Assembly (NCBI GenBank): GCA_015490465.1
Contig: WFXS01000081.1
Span: 1-40,920 of the forward strand
Direction of reading: 5' to 3'
Origin: Caldifarciminota bacterium
Lineage (GTDB): Bacteria; Hydrothermota; Hydrothermia; LBFQ01
Length of the DNA stretch: 40,920 nt
Numbering within the stretch: position 1 is the first letter of the stretch; the number at the start of each line of letters is the position of its first letter. The notes beneath the pieces are model-generated. The model saw only the letters and a list, made by a program, of their open reading frames with translations. It searched no databases and was not told the DNA's origin. Positions 9,501-17,450 of this stretch are shown here, one piece after another. The translations under genes were made by a program, and so were the position numbers.

Positions 9501-10991
9501 CCCGTACCCCTCAAGGTCCCTCAAATGCCTCTCAAAGTCAAGGCGGGCGTTTATCTTGTACCGCCCCACCCTGCCAAGGAAGGTCTTGTCAGGGGAGAAG
9601 AAGTAAGCCCGCAGGAACTCTTCGGCCGTCTCAAGCGTTGAGGAGGAGAACCTGATCGTACGGTATATGAACCGTATGGCCTCCTCCTTGGTGCGCATCT
9701 TGTCGTCCCGCAGGGCCTTGTATATCAGGGCTACGGCCGGATCCTTGGGGTCAAAGACCTTCACCTCGGTTATGCGGTGTTCCTTCAGGATCTCAAGGAC
9801 GTCACCGGTAATTACGGTAGGTTCAATGTTCTTATCCTTCTTTGATTCCCTGAACATCGGGACGAGGATCTCCCCATCCTCTGAAACGATATCTTCGGCG
9901 AGTATGTACCCCTCAGCCTCCGAAACGGGGACCACCCTCGCGAGGTTACCTATGGCGACCTTCACTATCTGGCGGGGGGTCTCAAGCCCCATGAAACGCA
10001 GGAAACGGGTGAGGTAAAACTTTCTCTTACGGAGAACGAAGTATATCCCTTTCTCGCCCTCTATCCGGAGCTCCATCCACGGGCCACGGTAAGGTATGAG
10101 TAGGGCCTTGAAGATCTTGTTCAGTCCCTCCTCGTCTATGACGAAGTATATGCCGGGGGACCGGTGTATCTGGCTTATGACGACCCTCTCAACACCCTGA
10201 ACGACGAAGGTCCCCCTCTCCGTCATGTAGGGGATGTCGGTGAAGTATACGATATCCTCCCTCTCCTCCTCTAAGATGCCGCTCTCGTCAAACACCCGCT
10301 CCGTCACCCTTATGTGGATGGGGACGGAGTAAGTTAGATCCTTCTTCTTCGCGTCTTCGGCCGTTCTCGTGGGTTTCCCGACTCTGTAGTCGTGGTACTC
10401 TATCTCAACCCGCCCGGACGTACTCTGTATGGGGAATATCTCCCTGAATATCTGATGCAGGCTCGTCCGGGATCTGGGATCCGAGTAGTCAAAGAAGGAC
10501 TCCTCCACCTCGTACCTCAGGGAACCGAGCTTACTCGCCACGCGCTCCCTGAACTCGGTTAAGGAATCTCTGGAAAGTCCCACGAAGCCGATCTTGGCCT
10601 CGTAGGTCTGGACGTACTCGTTAGCTATATCAAAGATCTGCTTGATCTCCTCCCTGGAGTAGGAACGTTTGGGAAGGACGATGTAGTGCTGCTGGGGTTT
10701 CGGAATGTCCTCCCTCACCACATCCTCTCCAAAGATCTCACGAAGGCGGCTCTCTATCTCCTTCGCCTTCTCGTACCTCTCGCTGGTCTTACCCTTGGCG
10801 ACCTTTATGGCCAGGGCCAACCTGTCCGTGAACTCCCTTACGAAGTTCAAAAACGACGAGCCCCTGCCAACGGGACTCCAGAAGACGTTGAACCTTTCGG
10901 CCAGAAAGTCGTCGTACGACTTAAGCTGCAAAGCCAAAAGGTACGGTATATCCTTTTCCTCTACCTTACCTACCCTCACTGGTTCTACCAT
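6549..10991 (-). CDS. rpoB: DNA-directed RNA polymerase subunit beta
   Basis: 1480 aa; [89 protein letters not shown]. Confidence 0.98.
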   Translation of the reverse strand: [1480 protein letters not shown]

Positions 10992-11015
10992 GTCCCCCTC
11001 CTGTTAAACGCCAAA

Positions 11016-11046
11016 GAGGGGAAGCCCCCTGCAGAGACTTCCCCTC
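11016..11046 (-). promoter_or_regulatory. stem-loop in the rplL-rpoB intergenic spacer (candidate attenuator or RNase processing site)
   Basis: Perfect 9-bp inverted repeat GAGGGGAAG-13 nt-CTTCCCCTC; short TTT after it on the minus strand. Confidence 0.6.
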
Positions 11047-11064
11047 GCAGCCTTATGCGCGGTA

Positions 11065-11454
11065 TCACTTGAGCTCAACCTTGGCTCCGGCCGCCTCGAA
11101 CTTCTTCTTGATCTCCTCGGCCTCTTCCTTGGAGACGCCCTCCTTTATGACCTTGGGCAGGCCCTCTATCATCTCCTTGGCCTCCTTAAGGCCGACCCCG
11201 GTAACCTCCCTGATGACCTTCAGGGCCTTTATCTTGTTATCTATGGCCGTGAGAACGACATCAAAGGAGGTCTTCTCCTCCTCCTGAGCCTCGGCACCCG
11301 CGGCGACACCGGGGGCAGCAGCCACGGCCACGGGAGCGGCCGCACTTACGCCGAACTTATCCTCAAGCGCCTTAACGAGTTCGGCGAGCTCCAGAACCGT
11401 AAGGTTTTCAATTGCGGCTACTATCTCCTCCACTGAGAGCTTCTTCTCTGTCAT
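11065..11454 (-). CDS. rplL: 50S ribosomal protein L7/L12
   Basis: 129 aa; [41 protein letters not shown]. Confidence 0.97.
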   Translation of the reverse strand: MTEKKLSVEEIVAAIENLTVLELAELVKALEDKFGVSAAAPVAVAAAPGVAAGAEAQEEEKTSFDVVLTAIDNKIKALKVIREVTGVGLKEAKEMIEGLPKVIKEGVSKEEAEEIKKKFEAAGAKVELK

Positions 11455-11456
11455 CT

Positions 11457-11981
11457 TTAACCCTCCTTTTCTTTCTTTTCCTTTACAGCGTTAAGTGCGT
11501 AAACGAGGTTCCTCATCACCCCACTCAAAACCCCCACGATACCGTAGAGGGGACCGACCACGGCCCCTACCACCTGCGCCCGCAGCTCCTGAGCGGACGG
11601 CAGTTTAGATAGGCGTAGCACCTCGTCCTTGCTTAAAAACTGGCCGTGCATCACGGCCGCCTTGAACTCGCCCTTCTCCACCTCTTTGGAGAAGTCGGCG
11701 AAGATCTTCACCGGCTCCACCTCGTCTCCAAAGGAGACGATTATGGCCGTGGGACCAACGAGTACGTCCACTATCTCCGGGACCTTCTCCTGAAGGGCGA
11801 GCTTCATCAGGTTGTTCTTTACGACCTTTACGACGTAGCCCTTCTGTTTGAGCTGTTTCCGCAGGTCGTTCATCTCCGCCACGGTGAGGCCTTTGAAGTC
11901 AAAGAGGGCTATCATGGTAGCCTCCTCACCCCACTGGCGGAGTTGCTCCAACATCCTTGTCTTCCACTCTCTGGTCTTCAT
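11457..11981 (-). CDS. rplJ: 50S ribosomal protein L10
   Basis: 174 aa; L10-type N-terminus ([37 protein letters not shown]); between rplA and rplL. Confidence 0.95.
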   Translation of the reverse strand: MKTREWKTRMLEQLRQWGEEATMIALFDFKGLTVAEMNDLRKQLKQKGYVVKVVKNNLMKLALQEKVPEIVDVLVGPTAIIVSFGDEVEPVKIFADFSKEVEKGEFKAAVMHGQFLSKDEVLRLSKLPSAQELRAQVVGAVVGPLYGIVGVLSGVMRNLVYALNAVKEKKEKEG

Positions 11982-12703
11982 ACCTTAACCCCCCTGCTCC
12001 TTAGAGCGTTTATAACGTCGTTCAGATCCACCTTGACGGAAGGGCCCATGGTTGTGGTGAGGTATACGGACTTGAATATGTTGCCCTTGACCCCCTGAGG
12101 ACGGTTGCGGGCTATCTCCTCAAGGACCGTCAGGGCGTTCTCGTAGAGTTGCTCCGGGGTGAAGTTGGTCTTTCCGATTATCACGTGGACGTTCCCCGTC
12201 TTGTCGTTCCTTATCTCAACGCGACCCTTCTTGAGCTCGCTGACCACATCCTTAACGTTCTGGGTGACCGTCCCGGTCTTGGGGCTGGGCATAAGGCCAC
12301 GGGGACCCAGGATCCTACCGAGCTTACCCACCTCCCTCATGGCCTCCGGCGTGGCTACAACGGCGTCAAACTCAAGCCACCCCTGTTTTATCTTGTCTAT
12401 GTACTCCTTGAAACCTACGTAGTCGGCACCCGCCTCCTTCGCCTCCTTCTCCTTTTCGGGATCGCTGGTGAGGACCAGGACCCTGACCTTCCTGCCAGTG
12501 CCGTGGGGGAGGACGACGGGGATACGGATGTTCTGCTCCGGCTTGCGTGGATCTATGTTCAACTTGGCGTGCAGTTCAACGGACTCAAGGAACTTAGCGC
12601 TCTGGAACTTGCGAACCAGATCAACGGCTTCCTTCAGGGTGTACGCCTTCTGAGGGTCGTACATCTCAAGGAGTTTGCGGTACCTCTTACCTACCTTTGC
12701 CAT
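11978..12703 (-). CDS. rplA: 50S ribosomal protein L1
   Basis: 241 aa; GRILGPRGLMPSPKTGTVT; 4-nt ATGA overlap with rplJ. Confidence 0.97.
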   Translation of the reverse strand: MAKVGKRYRKLLEMYDPQKAYTLKEAVDLVRKFQSAKFLESVELHAKLNIDPRKPEQNIRIPVVLPHGTGRKVRVLVLTSDPEKEKEAKEAGADYVGFKEYIDKIKQGWLEFDAVVATPEAMREVGKLGRILGPRGLMPSPKTGTVTQNVKDVVSELKKGRVEIRNDKTGNVHVIIGKTNFTPEQLYENALTVLEEIARNRPQGVKGNIFKSVYLTTTMGPSVKVDLNDVINALRSRGVKV

Positions 12704-12704
12704 A

Positions 12705-13145
12705 CTATCCCTCCACGACCTTTATGCCCATGCTCCGGGCGGTACCCTCTATCATGCGGACGGCGGCGTCAAGGTCCGTGGTGTTCAGATCTTTCATCTT
12801 CTGCTTGGCGATCTCAACGAGCTGGGAGCGTTTTACGGTGCCGACCACCTGCCTTCCGGGTTCGCTGGCACCCTTCTCTACGCCCGCGGCCTTCTTCAGA
12901 AGTACGGAGGCCGGTGGCGTCTTGAACTCAAGGTCAAACGTCCTGTCCTTGTAGATGGTGATTACGACGGGTATTATGAGACCCATCTTGTCCCTCGTGG
13001 CATCGTTGAACTGCTTTACGAACTGCATCAGGTTGATGCCGTGAGGGCTAAGGGTAGGACCCACGGGTGGCGCGGGCGAGGCCTGACCCGCGGGGAGCTG
13101 GAGTTTAACTACCGCCACGACCTCCTTCTTCCTTTTTCTGGCCAT
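12705..13145 (-). CDS. rplK: 50S ribosomal protein L11
   Basis: 146 aa; [35 protein letters not shown]. Confidence 0.97.
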   Translation of the reverse strand: MARKRKKEVVAVVKLQLPAGQASPAPPVGPTLSPHGINLMQFVKQFNDATRDKMGLIIPVVITIYKDRTFDLEFKTPPASVLLKKAAGVEKGASEPGRQVVGTVKRSQLVEIAKQKMKDLNTTDLDAAVRMIEGTARSMGIKVVEG

Positions 13146-13158
13146 CTTCCTAACCTCC

Positions 13159-14079
13159 TTAACTTAGTCTTTCTACCATCTTAAACTTAAAGTCAAGCTC
13201 AAGGAACTTCCCGAACTCCTTTATCTTGACCCTCACTATACCCTTATCCTCGTCCACGGCAACCACCGTACCTTCGCGCCCTCTGAAGGCTCCGTCTATG
13301 ATCCTGACCCTGTCTCCCTCCACGAACGGGACCTTCCTCTTGCTCTCCTGCTCCTGCTGGCGTATGAGGTCCTCTATCCTCTTTATCTCCTCTTCGGACA
13401 TCTTCATGTAGGTGGGTTCACCGGTCTCCGGGTCCCGGGCGCGGATCGGACGGGTGCGGGATATGATCTGGGTTATCCTGTCTATGACCTTCTGGTCCTC
13501 CTCCATACGGATAAAGATGTAACCCTTGTATATGGGTTTCTCAACTATCCGCATATCCTCTATCGTCTCGTACTGACCGGGGGCGGGTTTTATAACGCTC
13601 CGGACCGTCCGGAACCTTATCTTCCAGGTTTCAAACTTCTTCTCAAGGTTGGGAAGTTCCCTCTCGTTAACACCGAATATAACGGGTTTCAAACCCTGCT
13701 CTTTCAGAAGACGGAATAGCTCTTCAAGACGGTAACGGTCCACCTTCTGGAAGCGATATACTCCCCTTTTCACCTCCTCGTACGGGTAAGGAATATCTCT
13801 TAAGGGTTTCCCCTTGAAGCCGAGGGGGTAGGGCTGGACGAATTTGATGAAGTCTACCGGTAAATTATCGTCCCACTCCTCAAGGATCACGTCTACGAGG
13901 CGGGGCTTCCGCTTGCGTTTTATAAACCGGGTCGTCCGTATGGTGGGAACGAACACGCTCTCAACCTTATCTTCAAGACCCAGATCTTTAACCAGTTTTT
14001 CTATGCGCCTTTTAGTCCTCAACTCCTGACCTGAGACCGTCCAGAATACGAGCCAGTTCTTTTCCTTTACTCCGGGCAT
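13159..14079 (-). CDS. nusG: transcription termination/antitermination protein NusG with large insertion in the NGN domain
   Basis: 306 aa; NGN halves at residues ~8-60 and ~179-210, C-terminal [26 protein letters not shown]; between secE and rplK. Confidence 0.93.
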   Translation of the reverse strand: MPGVKEKNWLVFWTVSGQELRTKRRIEKLVKDLGLEDKVESVFVPTIRTTRFIKRKRKPRLVDVILEEWDDNLPVDFIKFVQPYPLGFKGKPLRDIPYPYEEVKRGVYRFQKVDRYRLEELFRLLKEQGLKPVIFGVNERELPNLEKKFETWKIRFRTVRSVIKPAPGQYETIEDMRIVEKPIYKGYIFIRMEEDQKVIDRITQIISRTRPIRARDPETGEPTYMKMSEEEIKRIEDLIRQQEQESKRKVPFVEGDRVRIIDGAFRGREGTVVAVDEDKGIVRVKIKEFGKFLELDFKFKMVERLS

Positions 14080-14088
14080 GCTACCTCC

Positions 14089-14325
14089 TTATCCGCCGAG
14101 AACCGCGAGTATGATCCGCGATATTATCATGTCGGATATCCAGATGAACAGGGTGGTGAAGGCGGATACGGCTATCACACCGAGGGTTCCGGCTACGAGG
14201 CTGTTCCAATCGGGCCAGGTAAGCCTCCCCAGCTCCTCCTTCACCCCCTCCATGAACTCAGGGAGGTTAACGAGCATATCCCAGAACTTGCCGAGCGTTT
14301 CCTTCAGGGAGCTAACTACGTTCAT
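14089..14325 (-). CDS. secE: preprotein translocase subunit SecE
   Basis: 78 aa, single C-terminal [24 protein letters not shown]; between rpmG and nusG. Confidence 0.9.
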   Translation of the reverse strand: MNVVSSLKETLGKFWDMLVNLPEFMEGVKEELGRLTWPDWNSLVAGTLGVIAVSAFTTLFIWISDMIISRIILAVLGG

Positions 14326-14489
14326 ATCCTCGCCTCCTTATGGAGGGTATGCTTCCTGCACCACTTGCAGTACTTACGGAGTTCCATCTTCTTCCGGTTT
14401 GTCCTCTGCTTACTTATGGCGTAATTAAAACGTCCACACACCGTACACTTCAACCCCACCGTATGTCTTCCCTGTGCTTTCTTGGCCAT
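14322..14489 (-). CDS. rpmG: 50S ribosomal protein L33
   Basis: Start trimmed to [23 protein letters not shown]...[17 protein letters not shown]; the longer track ORF (to 14519) runs into tRNA-Trp. ATGA overlap with secE. Confidence 0.93.
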   Translation of the reverse strand: MAKKAQGRHTVGLKCTVCGRFNYAISKQRTNRKKMELRKYCKWCRKHTLHKEARI

Positions 14490-14492
14490 AAA

Positions 14493-14565
14493 CAGGGCCG
14501 GAGGGACTCGAACCCCCAACCTGCGGATTTGGAATCCGCCGCTCTTCCAGTTGAGCTACGGCCCT
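14493..14565 (-). tRNA. tRNA-Trp (anticodon CCA)
   Basis: Minus strand AGGGCCG TA GCTCAACTGGAAGAGC G GCGGA TTCCAAA TCCGC AGGTT GGGGGTTCGAGTCCCTC CGGCCCT G; full cloverleaf, G73; 3' CCA not encoded. Confidence 0.96.
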
Positions 14566-14608
14566 ACGCTAAAAACTCTCTCCCTCTTGTGGTGTTCAGG
14601 CGGAAGGT

Positions 14609-14614
14609 ATTATA
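14609..14614 (-). promoter_or_regulatory. -10 element (TATAAT) for the tRNA-Trp/rpmG/secE unit
   Basis: Perfect TATAAT on the minus strand (context CTGTATAATACC), upstream of tRNA-Trp; no clear -35. Confidence 0.5.
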
Positions 14615-14663
14615 CAGTTGAACGCATCGGTTGTGGGGAATTTTATCCTCTTAAGACGGGTAG

Positions 14664-15149
14664 GTGATAATGCGAAGGCGTAGGCGCAGGGGCGTAGTAG
14701 ATTCCTATGCCTTTACATGGCCTTTCTTGACGACAGGGGTAAGTTCGGAGGATGGACGTCGGAAGTGGAGGATAGTAACCTTTACGAAAGTCTCCTGCCG
14801 TAAAATATCAACGTTGGGAAAGTATATTGCAGACCATCTGGGTTATGAGACGCTGGATGAGTATGTGATAGAAAGCATAAGGATTTTTAGAAAGTCCAAT
14901 TTTAGAAAACATCTTGACCGCTTTCCTGATGTGTGGGTTTCCCCCACGCTTGATGAGATTTCCGATCTCATAGAAGAGGGCCACCGTATGTCTCCGAAGG
15001 TAGAGGCGGAGCTGCGGGCGGTTTTGATTGAGAAGTTGGCAGAGCTGGAGGACTGGCAGAAGGAGGCTCTACGAGAGGAGTTCCGCTGGTACCAAAAGTT
15101 TTTCCCCGACCGTAAGAAGCACTGGTGGTGGTATGTGCTTGAGGACTAA
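14664..15149 (+). CDS. hypothetical protein
   Basis: 161 aa, GTG start, basic N-terminus, acidic/aromatic C-terminus; AT-richer than neighbours; no family recognised. Confidence 0.55.
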   Translation: MIMRRRRRRGVVDSYAFTWPFLTTGVSSEDGRRKWRIVTFTKVSCRKISTLGKYIADHLGYETLDEYVIESIRIFRKSNFRKHLDRFPDVWVSPTLDEISDLIEEGHRMSPKVEAELRAVLIEKLAELEDWQKEALREEFRWYQKFFPDRKKHWWWYVLED

Positions 15150-15182
15150 TGCAATTTCAGTTCGGCCTTAAAATTAACGTTG

Positions 15183-15338
15183 ATGGACGTTATGGAAATT
15201 CTGGGGATGCTCGGAGCTTTCATCATCATCGGGAGTGTCTTTCTCGGAGCCTTTGCGGCTATCGGGCAGTTATTCCTTTTGTTCATTGACTGGCCGTCCA
15301 AACGCTCTCGTGATTGCTGCTGCAAGAAGCGTGGGTAA
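15183..15338 (+). CDS. small single-TM protein, 51 aa (not in the supplied ORF track)
   Basis: MDVMEILGMLGAFIIIGSVFLGAFAAIGQLFLLFIDWPSKRSRDCCCKKRG*; hydrophobic segment with basic Cys-rich tail; TAAAAT at 15169-15174, 8 nt before the ATG. Confidence 0.5.
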   Translation: MDVMEILGMLGAFIIIGSVFLGAFAAIGQLFLLFIDWPSKRSRDCCCKKRG

Positions 15339-15406
15339 GAACTCCGTCCAAAACCGTCTGACGGGGGTGTGGCAGGATAGTACTCTGCAGCCTTAGAATA
15401 CGAGCG

Positions 15407-16216
15407 GTGAAACGTGCCGTATTAATTGTTTTGCTGGTAATTATCGGAGCCGCCATAGGCGGAGGCGTGGGAGTAGGCGTGGCGATATATTTCCTCCAGA
15501 ACCGCAACGTCCAGCAGGCGGTCGTACCGGCTGTAACTTCCGATACCGCGGCTTCTTCCACTCCTGAGGCTTCCAGAATAGTGAAAGAGTTACTTCCGGT
15601 GGATAGCAGCAGAAGGGTTGAGGGACAGAAAAGTAAAAATGTTGACGAAACGAATATGAAAACGGGGGAAGGGAGTACAAAGGACACATCCGAAATTGCT
15701 CAGGGTGTACTCCCGGAGGAGGATACTACGGACGTTACGGCCGGAACCGTTAACATAGCCCAGAAGGACACTTCGGAAAAACTCAAGCCTACGCTTACAT
15801 CTAAGACGTCGCCGGATATAGGCTCAGGGGTGAGCGTTCCAACCATAGACCTGAGCAGTACCATAGATCTGTCCACACCGAGTACCAGACGAAAGAGTAC
15901 GCCGAGCATACCCACGGTGCAACCGGATATAAAGAAGTCAACCCCCACCTTCACCATAAGTACCCTGTCGGAAGGTGAGATAAAGAAGGTGTACTATCAG
16001 GAAGGTAATCTGGCAAAGGCGGAGAGGATGCTCCGCAAGGAGCTGAAACACAATCCGAAGAGCTCACTCGCGAAGAAGTACCTGCGCCTTATTAAGCTGG
16101 AACGTCAGGCCCTCGCCCTTGAGGCTCAGGGGGACAGTGAGGGGGCAAAGCGGATATGGCAGCAGATCCTCAGGATAGCCCCGGACCATCCGAGGGCTAG
16201 GAAACGGATTCAGTAG
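15407..16216 (+). CDS. membrane-anchored protein with low-complexity linker and C-terminal TPR-like repeats
   Basis: 269 aa; N-terminal TM (AVLIVLLVIIGAAIGGGVGVGVAIYFL), Ser/Thr/Pro-rich linker, helical repeats (EGNLAKAERMLRKELKHNPKS...GDSEGAKRIWQQILRIAPDHPRA). Confidence 0.65.
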   Translation: MKRAVLIVLLVIIGAAIGGGVGVGVAIYFLQNRNVQQAVVPAVTSDTAASSTPEASRIVKELLPVDSSRRVEGQKSKNVDETNMKTGEGSTKDTSEIAQGVLPEEDTTDVTAGTVNIAQKDTSEKLKPTLTSKTSPDIGSGVSVPTIDLSSTIDLSTPSTRRKSTPSIPTVQPDIKKSTPTFTISTLSEGEIKKVYYQEGNLAKAERMLRKELKHNPKSSLAKKYLRLIKLERQALALEAQGDSEGAKRIWQQILRIAPDHPRARKRIQ

Positions 16217-16907
16217 CCCACGCTCTCTGGAGTAAACAGGCGGCCGATAGTACCGCCGCGGTCTCTACCCGGAGTATTATCCTGCCGAGTGAAAAACCGA
16301 GAAAACCGGCCCGGTATATCTTCTCCTTCTCCTCAGGGGTGAAGTCTCCCTCCGGACCTATCAGGACGATGTTCCTCCTCTCAGGTCGTACGTTCACTAT
16401 GGGGGTGGTACTCCCTATTATTCCAGCGAATTTGCCCTCGTAGTCGGAAAACCTGTTCAACACCTCTTCAAGGTTCATCGGAGGGAGTACCTCCGGTACG
16501 TCCGTCCTCCGGGACTGTTTTACGGCAGATAGTACTATCCTCTCCCACCTCTCCTTCTTCTCCTTTGGCCTGCGTACCGTCCTCTCGCATATCGTCGGCA
16601 CTATCCGCTTAACTCCTATCTCCACGAGACGGGATATGAGGTCGTCAAGTCTCTGGCCTTTCGGAGGGGAAACGGCTACCACGACCTCAACCGGAGGAAG
16701 GAGAGGAGGAACCTCCTCAACGATCTCCAGAAGGGCCACCCCTTCCCGCGCATCTATATCAACTATCCGGGCAACGTACTCCCTCTCACCGTCAAAGACA
16801 CCAACGACGTTCCCGACTCTGTGACGCAACACCCTGTATAGGTGATGGAACTCCTCACCGGATACGCGGGCGACCCTCCCCTCTACGCTCGCAAAGAACC
16901 TGTCCAT
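16197..16907 (-). CDS. rsmE: 16S rRNA (uracil(1498)-N(3))-methyltransferase RsmE
   Basis: 236 aa; IGPEGDFTPEEKEKIYRAGFLGFSLGRIILRVETAA; VEIGVKRIVPTICERTV; 20-bp convergent overlap with the TPR gene. Confidence 0.93.
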   Translation of the reverse strand: MDRFFASVEGRVARVSGEEFHHLYRVLRHRVGNVVGVFDGEREYVARIVDIDAREGVALLEIVEEVPPLLPPVEVVVAVSPPKGQRLDDLISRLVEIGVKRIVPTICERTVRRPKEKKERWERIVLSAVKQSRRTDVPEVLPPMNLEEVLNRFSDYEGKFAGIIGSTTPIVNVRPERRNIVLIGPEGDFTPEEKEKIYRAGFLGFSLGRIILRVETAAVLSAACLLQRAWATESVS

Positions 16908-16964
16908 GGGCGAAGGTATTCTACGGAGGGCAGCACCTCGCTACACCCTTAAATTACCGGGGAC

Positions 16965-17450
16965 ATGCCTCTGGTGTACGTGGGTGTCGGATCCAACGAG
17001 GGGAACAGGCTACAAAACCTCCTCGCGGGCATCTCCCTGATAGGAAGGAGGTACCCGGTACTCGCCGCCTCCTCCATCTACCTGACGGAGGCTCAGGGTT
17101 TCGTGGGCAGGGACTTTCTGAACGCCGTTCTCCTCATAAGGTGTGACGATAACCCCTTCTCTCTCCTTCGTCACTTCAAGGACGTTGAGAGGATACTGGG
17201 CAGGAGGGGTTCCGGGTACGGACCACGCCCCTTTGATGCCGACATCCTCCTGTACGAGGGACTTACCCTGCGATCTCCGGACCTGACCGTCCCCCACCCC
17301 CGTATGTGGGAGAGGGACTTCGTCCTGCTTCCCCTGATGGAACTGCTCTCCCTCGGCTTCCCAGCTCTCTCCTACACCGTCAGGCCGGTGGGAAGGGGAA
17401 GGGTGATAAAAGTTATTGACAGGCGGGCCCTACGCGTGGAGAGGCTTTAA
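16965..17450 (+). CDS. folK: 2-amino-4-hydroxy-6-hydroxymethyldihydropteridine diphosphokinase
   Basis: 161 aa; VGVGSNEGNRLQNL, YGPRPFDADILLY, VPHPRMWERDFVLLPLMEL. Confidence 0.93.
   Translation: MPLVYVGVGSNEGNRLQNLLAGISLIGRRYPVLAASSIYLTEAQGFVGRDFLNAVLLIRCDDNPFSLLRHFKDVERILGRRGSGYGPRPFDADILLYEGLTLRSPDLTVPHPRMWERDFVLLPLMELLSLGFPALSYTVRPVGRGRVIKVIDRRALRVERL

Noticed and set aside
14340-14667. Plus-strand ORFs 14340..14621 and 14482..14667
   Set aside because: Translate tRNA-Trp antisense ([22 protein letters not shown]), a classic spurious ORF signature.
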